A stretch of DNA of 64,000 nt from NCBI GenBank assembly GCA_032718475.1, contig JAUCBJ010003340.1:1-64000 (forward strand), read 5' to 3'. This DNA is from Nemertoderma westbladi (Eukaryota; Xenacoelomorpha; Nemertodermatida; Nemertodermatidae). This document shows, piece by piece, positions 53,120-64,000 of the stretch (position 1 is the stretch's first letter; every line of letters begins with the position of its first letter). The position numbers were made by a program, and so were the translations under genes. The notes beneath the pieces are model-generated. The model did no database searches. It saw nothing but the letters and a program-made list of their open reading frames with translations, and was not told where the DNA came from.

Positions 53120-55170
53120 AGGTGGTAGGCCCTCATATGGAGTGTAGTACTGTATTAACTATATACGTCATTGTTCATAAAATAGCACTTCATTACGGCA
53201 CGAGTGATTTTGATAACAAAACGAGGGCCGCAAAAGCATTAAAGTGCTAATTACAGTATGAACAATGGCGAATCTAATTTTATTTATTTGTGGGGAATTA
53301 TTTGTAGTTATGCATTTAAACTTTCTAGAACAACCTAATAATGACACGGTGACATACTGGAGGGATATACTGGAAATACATACAGTAAATGTATGGGGCG
53401 TAAGGACATACTGAGAAATAATGTCACACTGAGATATAAAGTTGGAAAACATGTCGTCCTGGCGATTCGATAGTGCGAAATTAATTCCATACAATTAAAT
53501 AAAGTGTACCGGTATATACTGTATACGGTGGTAGGCCCTCAATATGGAGTGTAGTAACGTATCTATTATACGTACTGTATGTCGCAATGGTGTTCATGTT
53601 AACTGATAATAATTATAGATATAATAATGTATACTGTATAATGTACTGTGCACTGTATGTTCAGGTACAGAATGTAGGCCTATTAGTCCGTGATAGCCTA
53701 ACATGTAAATAAGTGTTTCTAGACCTACTGTATGACCCCCCCCCCCCCCGCACTACTGTATGTACAAGTGGACTTTTACGCTGTAGAATAATAAATGCAT
53801 AAATTTATGTACTGTGACGGTGTAATTGTGTAATTTTAAATGTAAAATTAAATTTTGACACCTCCGTCGCGACACTGCTACGGAGTTCATGTTAACCCAA
53901 AACTAAAGAATCGAATGCCTTCACAGCTGAACCGAATCCGACTCTGTATATTTCTTCGGCCAACTCTATACGGTTGATGCTGCCATTTAAGTTGTGGAGT
54001 ATTCTGTACTATGTATTGCCTTGTGTCACATTTAAATCACAGAGAGGTAACGAGTATGATACCTATTCAAAAAGTCGTCACTCTTGCCATAATTTGATTT
54101 TGTAAAAATGTATGGGTAATCCGCATTTAAAATAAAATCCCTACCGGTAATTAATATGCTAATTTTTGAGCTAAGGGCCTAGAAGTATTGGGTGGGTCTA
54201 TATTTTTACGATTACGGTAACAATGGAACAAACAATGTATAAATAAACCAATCGTGCTATTACTGTATAAAATGTTATTACATACAGTACTTTATATGTA
54301 CATAGTTATATGATGGACGGCGAGTTGCTGTTCTGTTTCACCAAGACCGTGATATGTCGGGTTCTAAATTACACAAACATCCGACAGTTTTTTTTTTACT
54401 TAAAGTTTTCTTTATACTTATATTGACAAACTCTCCCCATTATTGGGAATATTATTTGAAATTTATTGTATGCCTTGCCTACAGTAGGTTCTAGCAGATT
54501 TGATGTGCTCCCTAATGGATGTTTAGTATTCCACACTAACAATAATTAGAAAAGTAAGAAAAAATATCCTGCAGTTTACCTAAAAGATTTGTTGAAAACT
54601 TAATGATATATGTATATACGGCGAATAAAAAAAGTACCATTTCACGTCTATCCCAACATAAAAAAAATTGTGTGCTATGTTTTGCAGATTATAAATGGAA
54701 TAAATTGTATCAGATTACTATTAAAGAATTCCATGCTCATTATTACAGTTATTCATAATTTCAGAAGGCTCTTATACTGTACCTATTACAGTAGATTTGA
54801 GATATCAATGCGACAGTGACTAGCAGTTGGCCTACATTAGCTGTAGGCATTACAAACAGTAATTACAGAGAGAGGGAGACACTGGGAAGGGGGCTTGTTA
54901 AATAGAGTCTTAATTTAAAGTAGCACACACGCACACAATCCTTTAAATAAAATTAATTATTTACATTATAACGAAACTTCTCATGAGAGCTGCAGGGCAA
55001 TGTAACACTTTATACACAAAGAACTAAAGAACACATTCGTATTCTTGCGTTGTAAGCCTATGTATAGTATATATTGGCATTGTTGGTGTTTAGAAATGTT
55101 TACAAATTGATTTATTTTGATATAGAGGCTTTTTGGTATTAGTGAGTAACCTGTTTACTGTACTTATAAG
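53120..55170. other. Intergenic, no recognised gene
   Basis: A short duplicated segment GGTGGTAGGCCCTCA followed by TATGGAGTGTAGTA occurs at 53120 and 53527. A C run is at about 53736-53749. Scattered TACTGTA and CAGTAC words. No gene or terminal repeats recognised. Confidence 0.4.
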
Positions 55171-55179
55171 TTATGATGT

Positions 55180-55790
55180 AATATAAATGGTTTTGTTCAG
55201 AAGTTGAAAAAAATGAGAAAGCGCGTCACCGGGGGGGTTGAAACAGCGCTATACAGTACGTACGTTTCGACCTAACAGGCCTCATCTGTAGCGCTAACCA
55301 GCTCAGCCACTAGCCCCTGACACTCAAACTCCCAACTAATCCACTTCTATTGAACAGGCAGTCTTACGTTGTATTATCTCTAACAGCGGACCTAATGGCC
55401 TCAAGTATGCTAGAGTGAAACAGGAGGGAAGTACAAATAAATAAATATTCAGCTCGAGTATTGCTGCCAGGTGATATTAATTAAATACATTGGAGATGAG
55501 CTGTTGCAACTGTAATTAATTATGTAATGTAAATGGTTTTGTTCAGAAGTGGAAAAAATGAAAAAGCGCGTCACCGGTGGGGGGGGGGGGGGGGGGGGTG
55601 AACTGCCCGTTCAATAGAAGTGGATTAGGTGGGAGTGAGTGTCAGGGGCTAGTGGCTGAGCTGGTTAGCTTAGTGTTAGGCCGAAACGTACGTATAGCGC
55701 TGGTTCAACCCCCGGTGACGCGCTTTCTCATTTTCTTCTCATTCACTTCTGAACAAAACCATAATATTACATCATTAATTACAGTTGCAA
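55180..55790. mobile_element. tRNA-derived SINE copies in inverted arrangement
   Basis: Plus copy about 55600-55790 has GGGGCTAGTGGCTGAGCTGG (box A region) and GCTGGTTCAACCCCCGGTGA (box B region), with tail GCGCTTTCTCATTTTC and ACTTCTGAACAAAACCAT. A minus copy at about 55183-55370 carries the complements in reverse order. A further minus tail fragment sits at 55526-55575 next to a G run of about 20 (55579-55598). Together they make a large imperfect inverted repeat. Confidence 0.7.
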
Positions 55791-55799
55791 CAGCTCATC

Positions 55800-56540
55800 T
55801 CCAATTTAATTAACTTATAAGTTATAACTCACAGCGTGACGTGCTTTAATACTGTAGACCTACTATAAATGTTATATATTGTGTGATTGTTATACATGTG
55901 GATACATTTATTGATGCCATTAAATATAATACAGATCCGGTATATAATGTAATTTACTTTATTTCAAATCAAACTTTAAAACCCGCCATGTAATGAGAGC
56001 ATACATTATTTCCCGCCGTGATACAAAGGTCCTACTTTACATCCCACAGGGATATACAGTAGAGATCAATCTTATAACATGCAACTTTCTTTATAATTCG
56101 GTAATAATTGACAATTTTAGGAATGTAGAGTATACTGCATCAGCAGGCCTATAACAAATATAAAAATATCATGGAATGTTCGGTTGCCATTCTTGGAAAT
56201 GAAGGCAAATATTTGTTTTCATTCCTTGTGGGGCTCTGTTACTTAGATGATGGTATTAATACCATAAGGGACTCCATGTGGTAACATCGGTTTTTATCAA
56301 CAAGAGCTGTTCTCGCTAGAAAATACCACTTTTCAAAATTGTGAATTAATTACATTTTTTAAGTTTGAATTACCCTCCAATGCTCCAAATACCAAAATCG
56401 GTTAAAACTTATACAATTTCTGTCCCATGAATAAAATAGGATCTTTATAATGTAGCTATTTCGACCCGAAAATAATTACAAAACTCAAATTTATAGAGTC
56501 ACATGTTTCTGCTAAGGATATAGGAGCAGGAGGGGCCGTT
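55800..56540. other. AT-rich intergenic sequence
   Basis: No gene recognised. 56270-56330 faintly resembles the dispersed repeat at 24400-24625 (CATCGGTTTTTATCAACAAG against CATCGGTATTCATCAATAAA). Confidence 0.35.
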
Positions 56541-57250
56541 GCGTGTTCAGTTCCGTCGCAGCTACTGTACCTCCTCCCCCAGTTGGCTTTATTCCGCCAG
56601 ATACTTCTCGCACCTTCAGGGAGGTAGTAACCTCTAGACGTTTGTCACCGAGATTTGCTCGGAACTCAGGGCCTCCCTATAGCACCTCCATTTCTCAATT
56701 GCGGTTCCCTACCACTCCGGCAGTGGTTGGCGTTAATAGCTCCGAGTCTGCCGGTAGACAGCCTGGAGCTGAGCCTGGGAGTCAGCCAGGGAGTGCTAAG
56801 CGACCTCGTTTTTCGCCATCGATCCCGGCTACAGAAACAGGAACTGTTAATTCGCGGTCGGTCGCGTACCGATTCTGAGGGCTACCAGTTCCCGAAATAC
56901 CGAAGGTCTCGTCCTGAGTACATCGTAGGCTTAGGAAGAAAGTGTCTGGTAAAACATTTAAGTCGAAAGTTGCTCCTGCTGAGATTTTTTTGTTTAGAAT
57001 GGATAATGAGACAACACCACAGGACATTGTAGACGACTTGGGAGCCAGCAATATCAAGATTCGCTTAGCTTTGTTTCGAGGATCTCTAATAAAGAGTCTA
57101 GGAGTGCTAGTTTTAAGGTTGGAATTCCCAGTAACCTCCTTGAAATGGCGCTTGATCCCTTGGTATGGCCCCCGGGGGCTTGTGTTCGTAAATGGATATA
57201 TTATGCTAGGAGCGGAGGGGATGGCAGGGGCCGGAGGGCTTAAGCAATAG
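56540..57250 (+). pseudogene. LINE ORF1-like remnant
   Basis: A Pro/Ser/Arg-rich N-terminal part (VPPPPVGFIPPDTSRTF, GAEPGSQPGSAKRPRFS) passes after a frameshift into RSRPEYIVGLGRK, then in a second frame KTFKSKVAPAEIFLFRMDNE and, in a third frame, FKVGIPSNLLEMALDPLVW followed by PPGACVRKWIYYARSGG. A basic disordered start with a compact C-terminal nucleic-acid-binding domain is usual for ORF1 proteins of some LINEs. At least two frameshifts. No reverse transcriptase follows. Confidence 0.6.
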
Positions 57251-57259
57251 CTACGTGTA

Positions 57260-57650
57260 TACTGTATATATATATGTATCTCACATGCAGCCATAATGCC
57301 GGTTTTACCCGATTGGGTAAAGTCTTATGGCTGCATCATATATAAGACAATGGCCTTATGGTCACAAAAATGGCCTTATGGTCACATGCAGCCATAAGAG
57401 ATGACCGGCCTTATGGCTTCATATTTCCCGATAGGGAATTGGAGGAACCATATATCTGGCACAATTGGCTATATAAATTATGTTATATTATATATTTAGC
57501 TGAAACTTTTATTTTTTTTAAATGACTTATGGCTGCATGGAAATAATTTACCCTGCAGCCATAAGGCCATTTGCGCCCACGCTTATGGCTGCAAATTAAA
57601 TGATAAAATAAAACATGCAGCCATAAGCAATCAGGTAATAGATGGACTTT
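57260..57650. repeat. Cluster of the 13-bp motif CTTATGGCTGCAT in both orientations
   Basis: About nine full or near copies in 360 bases: forward near 57325, 57353, 57372, 57409, 57523 and 57580, inverted (ATGCAGCCATAAG) near 57283, 57388, 57552 and 57616. Spacing irregular. Single copies recur at about 62362, 62395 and 62618. No coding sequence. Likely subterminal repeats of an unrecognised DNA transposon. Confidence 0.75.
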
Positions 57651-58019
57651 ATAGCTGGCTGTATGATTTATTTTATCTTTGTTCGTGTCTCTTAAGATTT
57701 TCATGAAAAATTTGACAAAATATTTCTACAATCATATTTCAAACAAATTGAAAGAGAATTGAAATTATGGGTTTCTATGCCAAATTTTTTTGCTTAAGAG
57801 GCTTAACCTTTTTAGACAAATAAATGTTAATGTTAAATTAATGACAATGTCATAGGTAGGTGAAAATGGCCTCACCACATATCTTTTATTTCTCGAGTTA
57901 TAATACTGTAGCTAGCTAGCTAGCTGTCTTTTCATGTCCATCATGTTGGTTTGTCCATCAAAATGTTAGACGGCATACCAACAATCTAAAATAGAACAAC
58001 GACGACGTTATTCTAAAAT

Positions 58020-58300
58020 ATTCGCCATTATTTGGGATTTCCTGGACGAAATTTTTTGTCTGTCTGAACATCAATACTGACATAACATACAAACAGTTTC
58101 ATTGCAGCCAATCAATAATGCTAACATCGGAAATGAAATCCGAGACCAGGTAAACCTCATAAGATTTTAACTATGTGGTACGATATAATATCTTTTAACA
58201 TACGGATTGACAGACAAACGGAAAGACAGACAGACAGTTGAGATGCCACCAAACATGAAAAATGATATCGAAAATAAGACAGACACCAAGAAAATGGAAT
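58020..58300. repeat. Diverged monomers of the 146-bp satellite
   Basis: Contains ACATACAAACAGTTTCATTG and GGATTGACAGACAAACGG in the satellite order, with more substitutions than in the main array. Probably the decayed edge of the satellite. Confidence 0.6.
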
Positions 58301-58304
58301 CAGG

Positions 58305-58765
58305 ACAATTCAATCCCGGTCAATTCGGTCCCTTTAATTTAGTGTTTTGGGACCTAATTGACCGGATACTGACTTAGAAAATTCGGTCCCATAACATACA
58401 TATTTAATGGGACCGAATTTTCCAGGACCAAATTAAATTAAATTAAGCTATTGATTTAATACGTTTTTATTCTTGAATTTATACATATTAATATTATGCT
58501 AAATAAGTATATAAATATTTGTAATTCAATTTTCATATTAAATTGTTTTTGGTCCGAATTATATTTCTATCAAGATACGGACTATTCGGTACCGGACAAT
58601 TCGGTCCCAGACAATTCGGTCCCAGAAAATTCGGTCCTAGGAGAATTCGTTCCCGGACAATTCGGTACCGGACAATTCGGTCCCAGACAATTCGGTCCCA
58701 GAAAATTCGGTCCTAGGACAATTCGGTCCCGAACAATTCGGTACCGGACAATTCGGTCCCAGAAA
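58305..58765. repeat. 14-bp minisatellite GACAATTCGGTCCC
   Basis: About 14 units at 58575-58765, with variants GAAAATTCGGTCCT and GACAATTCGGTACC; a higher-order period of about 75-100 bases is visible. Isolated units in both orientations lie at 58312-58440. Because 14 is not a multiple of three, one frame cycles through NSVPD, GQFGP and RTIRS; this is not a gene. Confidence 0.85.
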
Positions 58766-58894
58766 ACTTGCTTTGTAGGGTGATATATGATATTTTGACA
58801 GTCAAACAGTCAAGGTGACATAAAACATGAGAATTGATATTGGAATGAAATCAGAGAACAATAAAAAGCACGTATCGAATTTTTTTGTTTTGCG

Positions 58895-61010
58895 GTGTGT
58901 TAAAATATATTTTGACTGACATATTGACAGATAAACGGACAGACGTACAAACTGTAAAATTGTTGCCAAACATTGAAACTGATACCGCAAATGAATTCAG
59001 AGTCCAAAAACAGACATTCCCAAGATTTAAGCTTTATAGGGTGTCATATTGTATTTTGACAGACAGATTGACAGACAAACGGACAGACTTACAAACTGTA
59101 AAATTGCTGCCAAACATTGAAACTGATACCGTAAATGAAGTCAGAGTCCAAGAAAACTGACATTCACAGGATTTTAGAATTTGCAGGGTGTCATATTGTA
59201 TTTTGACAGACAGATCGACTGATAAACGGACAGACAAACAAACTGTTCAATTGCTGCCAAACATGAAATCTGATACACTAAATGAAGTCAGAGTCCAAGA
59301 AAACAGACATTCCCGGGATGTTAGCTTTGTATGGTGTCATATTGTATTTTGACAGACAGATTGACAGACAAACGGACAGACTTACAAACTGTAAAATTGC
59401 TGCCAAACATGGAAACTGATACCGTAAATGAAGTCAGAGTCCAAGAAAACAGACATTCACAGGATTTTAGAATTTGCAGGGTGTCATATTGTATTTTGAT
59501 AGACAGATCGACTGATAAACGGACAGACAAACAAACTGTTCAATTGCTGCCAAACATGAAATCTGATACACTAAATGAAGTCAGAGTCCAAGAAAACAGA
59601 CATTCCCGGGATGTTAGCTTGTATGGTGTCATATTGTATTTTGACAGACAGATTGACTGACAAACGGACAGACATACAAACTGTACAATACTGCCAAACA
59701 TGACAACTGATACAGTAAATGAATTCAGAGTCCAAGAAAACAGACATTCCCGATATTTTAGCTTTGTATGGTGTGATATTGTATTTTGACAGACAGATTG
59801 ACTGACAAACGGACAGACATAATAAACTGTTCAATTGCTGCCAAACATGAAAACTGATACAGTAAATGAAGTCAGAGTCCAAAAAAACAGACATTCCCGG
59901 GATTTTAGCTTTGTATGGTGTCATATTGTATTTTGACAGACACATCGACTGACAAACGGACAGACATACAAACTGTTCAATTGCTGCCAAACATGAAAAC
60001 TGATACAGTAAATGAAGTCAGAGTCCAAGAAAACATAAATTCTCAGGATTTTAGCATTTGTAGGGTTTCGTATTGTATTTTGACAGACAGATTGACTGAC
60101 AAACGGACAGACATACAAACTGTAAAAATGCTGCAAAACATGAAACTGATACCGTACATGAAGTCAGGGTCCAAGAAAACAGACATTCCCGGGATTTTAG
60201 CTTTGTATGGTGTCATATTGTATTTTGACAGACAGATCGACTGACAAACGGACAGACATACAAACTGTACAAATGCTGCCAAACATGAAAACTGATACGG
60301 TAAATGAAGTCAGAGTCCAAGAAAACAGACATTCCCAGGATTTTAGCTTTGTAGGGTGTCATATTGTATTTTGACGGACAGATCGACTGACAAACGGACA
60401 GACGTATACAAACTGTACAATTGCTGCCAAACTTGAAAACTGATACCGTACATGAAGTCGGAGTCTAAGAAAACAGACATTCCCAAGATTTAAGCTTTAT
60501 AGGGTGTCATATTGTATTTTGACAGACAGATCGACTGACAAACGGACAGACATACAAACTGTACAAATGCTGCCAAACATGAAAACTGATACGGTAAATG
60601 AAGTCAGAGTGCAAGAAAACAGACATTCCCAGGATTTTAGCTTTGTAGGGTGTCATATTGTATTTTGACGGACAGATCGACTGACAAACGGACAGACGTA
60701 TACAAACTGTACAAATTCTGCCAAACTTGAAAACTGATACCGTACATGAAGTCGGAATTTAAGAAAACAGACATTCCCAAGATTTAAGCTTTATAGGGTG
60801 TCATATTGTATTTTGACAGACAGATCGACTGACAAACGGACAGACATACAAACTTTACAAATGCTGCCAAACATCAAAACTGATACCGTAAATGAAGTCT
60901 GAGTCCAAGAAAACAGACATTACCGTGATTTTAGCTTTGTAGGGTGTCATATTGTTTTTCGACAAACGAACAGACATACAAACTGTACAAATGCCGCCAA
61001 ACTTGAAAAC
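58895..61010 (+). repeat. 146-bp satellite, block 1 (about 14 to 15 monomers)
   Basis: The landmark GTATTTTGACAGACAGAT occurs at 59051, 59198, 59344, 59491, 59636, 59781, 59928, 60074, 60220, 60365, 60514, 60660 and 60808, mean spacing close to 146.4 bases. Each monomer also has GACTGACAAACGGACAGAC, TGCTGCCAAACATGAAAACT and AGTCAGAGTCCAAGAAAAC. Monomers differ by a few percent. Open frames on both strands here are by-products of the repeat. Confidence 0.95.
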
Positions 61011-61019
61011 TGATATGGG

Positions 61020-61204
61020 AAATGACATCAGTGATGAAAATCTACATATGGAAAATTTTAGCTGTCTGGTCTAATATATTGTATATGGATATGAGCCCCA
61101 GCAAATGTCGGTACACATATAGATTAATTGCTACAAGCAGATAATAATTGATGAAACTTTTATACCCAATATTTCTTCTACCTTTCTATTGGTATCAACA
61201 AACA
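61020..61204. other. Spacer between the satellite and an RTE fragment
   Basis: Decayed last monomer followed by unrelated sequence with no gene. Confidence 0.4.
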
Positions 61205-61690
61205 TCTATAACTACTACTACTACTATCGGCATGTTGCATTGCGGCTGCATTAATTATATCAAATATATTAAGAAAGATGTGAGTGCCGGCTTGTCGATA
61301 AAATTGCTCCACCTCAACTCCCTATCACCCATGACATTTGCTAGATCATCCGCATCTTCAAGTCCAGTGTTCTTTAAAATGCGTCTCAAGAAAGTCATGG
61401 GCTTACCACCATACATAGTCGTTCCATGAGGCCGCCAAAGCACAAGATTATGCACAGGCTGGTCCACACTGTGAAAGCAATGTCCTACAAGGCGGTGGCA
61501 GCTCAGTTCAAGCAAAAGCTTTCGGAGACTAATGAAACACTTCCGATGTTGTTCACAGTCTGGTTATGGAGATGTGTTCGTTCTTCTTGACACAATGACC
61601 CCGGCGTAGCATTATTGTGAATGTGCCATCCAGAGGTTTTGTATACTCTGCAGTCAGTCAGAGACCAGCATGGACTCCCATCTAAGAAGG
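61205..61690 (-). pseudogene. RTE-like LINE 3' fragment interrupting the satellite
   Basis: Minus frame reads VGHCFHSVDQPVHNLVLWRP and GLEDADDLANVMGDREL, the same blocks as at 22315-22680. A (TAG)n tail lies at about 61212-61228. Upstream (61560-61690) further decayed reverse-transcriptase linker is readable (NNATPGSLCQEE). 5'-truncated and broken. Confidence 0.8.
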
Positions 61691-62840
61691 CTGTCTCTAC
61701 TGCTGCCCTAAATAAACTCTAAAAGGTTCACGTGTGATATCAACAATTGGTACATTTGCAACAATATTATGCGAACTTTTCAGAGTTCTGGTGTTTTACT
61801 CTTAACGCAGTAAAGTACCGTATTGCAGCGTTGCGGCCTATAGGACGAACGTACTTATACTTCTATAACTAACTATCACTAACTTAGTAATAATAATCTC
61901 TTAAACACGTCTGTATTCTTCTGCATAGCTTCATAGCAACTATTATATGCTAATTTTATAATTGTTTACCGTAACTTTGTTGTAATAACTGCAATTAATT
62001 AGTGATACAAATTAAATTGGATATGAATTACATCAATATTCCTAATTATTCCAATATCAAGTAATGAAAACTTTAAAAAAATCGGAATTACTCGAACTTT
62101 TCTGAGAATTATCTATTTAGATAAACCAGCCCCCACTACAATACAACTCTTTTCTGGAATACAGTTTTATATACAACGTGCAGACATAAGCACTGGAACT
62201 TTCAATACAGTTGCATGCATTATTATAAATAATATTAGGTTTATTTTAAGTCTTATTATACTGTTATACGGTTACATATCATATTTCAACCTTAATTCAA
62301 GTGTCTCAATCTATTTAGATAAACCAGCCATTACATGTAAACTCACGTCTGAGATAAAGTTTAAATAAAACATGCAGCCTTAAGCAATGGAACTCTCTTA
62401 TGGTTGCATGTTATATTATAATAATAATTATTATGTTTTTTTTATGTCATATTTTGGTCAATTAATAAATACAATATTATAAATGGTTAAATTAGTTAGT
62501 TAGTTGAATTATTTAAATGATTTAATCCCTTGAAAATATAAAAGAAATGAAAGTACAATAATTTGTAGTTACTAATTTTATCAAAGAGTCTGTTTAATTA
62601 ATAACTGCAATGAATTGGTTTTATGGCTGCATGTTTTATATAATCTATAGTTAATTTTGAGAAAGGACAGGCGCCGCATTTTTAGTTCTCACTAACCACA
62701 GGTTGTCTGGCTAGATAGCACAAACTTCACACTAAATATTAGTACAGAGAGACACAAGATCGACAAATGATGCGGTTGTAGTAGAAAGGGCACATGGCCC
62801 AAAGTTCAAAGCTTTAGAATACATCTCTGAAACTACCGGA
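61691..62840. repeat. AT-rich stretch with a 200-bp direct repeat and stray ATGCAGCC motifs
   Basis: TCTATTTAGATAAACCAGCC begins at about 62108 and 62309, each followed about 80 bases on by a variant of ATGCAGCCATAAGCA. Further single motifs near 62395 and 62618 link this stretch to the cluster at 57260-57650. No gene recognised. Confidence 0.55.
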
Positions 62841-62844
62841 CTAA

Positions 62845-64000
62845 TAGATCGACTGACAAACGGACAGACATACAAACTTTACAAATGCTGCCAAATATCA
62901 AAACTGATACCGCAAATGCGATACGGTAAATGAAGTCAAAGTCCAAGAAAACAGACATTCTCAGGATTTTAGCCTTTGTAGGGTTTCATATTGTATTTTG
63001 ACAGACAGATCGACTGACAAACGGACAAACGTATACAAACTGAACAAATGCAGCTAAACATGAAAACTAATACCGTAAATGAAGTCAGAGTCCAAGAAAA
63101 CAGACATTCCCGGGATTTTAGCTTTGTATGGTGTCATATTGTATTTTGACAGACAGATTGACTGACAAACGGACAGACATACAAACTGTACAATGCTGCC
63201 AAACATGAAAACTGACACGGTAAATGAAGTCAGAGTCCAAGAAAACAGACATTCTCAGGATTTTAGAATTTGAAGGGTGTCATATTGTATTTTGACAGAC
63301 ACATCGACTGACAAACGGACAGACATACAAACTGTTAAATTGCTGCCAAACATGACAACTGAAACAGTAAATGAAGTCAGAGTCCAAGAAAACAGATATT
63401 CCCGGGATTTTAGCTTTGTATGGTGTTATATTGTATTTTGACAGACAGATTGACTGACAAACGGACAGTCATAATAAACTGTACAATGCTGCCAAACATG
63501 AAAACTGATACGGTAAATGAAGTCAGATTCCAAGAAAACAGACATTCTCAGGATTTTAGAATTTGAAGGGTGTCATATTGTATTTTGACAGACACATCGA
63601 CTGACAAATGGACAGACATACAAACTGTTCAATTGCTGCCAAACATGACAACTGAAACAGTAAATGAAGCCAGAGTCCAAGAAAACAGACATTCCCGGGA
63701 TTCTAGCTTTGTATGGTGTCATATTGTATTTTGACAGACAGATTGACTGACAAACGGACAGTCATAATAAACTGTACAATGCTGCCAAACATGAAAACTG
63801 ATAAGGTAAATGAAGTCAGAGTCCAAGAAAACAGACATTCTCAGGATTTTAGCATTTGTAGGGTGTCATATTGTATTTTGACAGACAGATCGACTGACAA
63901 ACGGACAGACATACCAACTGTACAAATGCTGCCAAACATGAAAACTGATACGGTAAATGAAGTCAGAGTGCAAGAAAACAGACATTCCCAGGATTTTAGC
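62845..64000 (+). repeat. 146-bp satellite, block 2, continuing beyond the window
   Basis: The same landmark recurs at 62993, 63141, 63287, 63433, 63580, 63725 and 63873 at 145-148-base spacing. Some neighbours share variants (for example GACAGTCATAATAAACTGTA in alternate monomers near 63470 and 63765, 292 bases apart), hinting at a dimeric higher-order unit. The array is cut by the window end. Confidence 0.95.

Noticed and set aside
52873-54819. Small frames downstream of the EF-hand gene
   Set aside because: No homology, no splice context, low-complexity AT-rich composition.
55577-55813. 78-codon plus frame starting with a Gly run
   Set aside because: Starts in a G tract and runs through SINE sequence.
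58496-58783. Open frame with NSVPD/GQFGP/RTIRS repeats
   Set aside because: Product of the 14-bp minisatellite, cycling through all three frames.
58885-60282. Several overlapping open frames on both strands with repeated Cys/Ser-Val-Cys or Thr-Asp-Lys-Arg-Thr patterns
   Set aside because: They are the 146-bp satellite read through successive monomers; frames break irregularly and have no start context.

Overview
The window is animal nuclear DNA. It is AT-rich and has spliced genes with long introns, non-LTR and Penelope-like retrotransposons, tRNA-derived SINEs, cut-and-paste transposons, MITEs and satellite DNA; there is no operon structure. The SINE tail type, the recurring octamer TAGGCCTA and the repeat mixture would suit a marine invertebrate, perhaps an echinoderm-like deuterostome. 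That assignment is inference and is weak.

Host genes are few. (1) Two minus-strand paralogues at 4708-5853 and 22995-23663 encode secreted proteins of 216 and 222 residues with ten matching cysteines and a hydrophobic C-terminus. One copy carries a 495-bp intron with the ends of a small terminal-inverted-repeat (TIR) element; the other has no intron there. (2) A plus-strand gene of 95 residues with two canonical EF-hands is split into three coding exons at 35550-35583, 39717-39899 and 52699-52769, with matching phases. (3) Intron 2 of that gene contains a single-exon Ras/Rab-like GTPase ORF (42493-43293) with a repeat-rich N-terminus and degenerate GTP-binding motifs.

Layout. 1-3.8 kb: LINE remnant and a piggyBac-type MITE. 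4.7-6.1 kb: Cys-rich gene 1 and an upstream tandem repeat. 7-7.4 kb: SINE with a foldback. 8.6-12.5 kb: RTE-like LINE split by a hAT-like element that itself carries a MITE. 12.9-17.3 kb: four retroelement remnants and a hAT-type MITE. 17.5-22.7 kb: a second piggyBac-type MITE, a TIR element with an RTE LINE inserted in its left arm, and SINE and RTE fragments. 23-23.7 kb: Cys-rich gene 2. 25.9-27 kb: 1.07-kb foldback. 27.3-31.2 kb: pogo/jerky-type transposon broken by a third piggyBac-type MITE. 31.6 kb: tRNA SINE. 35-53 kb: EF-hand gene, whose introns hold a SINE, an intact mariner-like element, the GTPase ORF, a LINE inside a LINE, two arrays of one 67-bp minisatellite, a Penelope-like remnant and a CG-rich inverted repeat. 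55-57.3 kb: SINE pair and a LINE ORF1 remnant. 57.3-64 kb: a cluster of a 13-bp motif, a 14-bp minisatellite and a 146-bp satellite that runs off the end.

Much of the content is nested. Target-site duplications let several insertions be ordered: MITE into pogo, hAT into RTE, RTE into a TIR element, LINE into LINE. Outside the three host loci nearly all coding sequence is transposon-derived, and the only intact transposase is the mariner-like one at 40503-41531.
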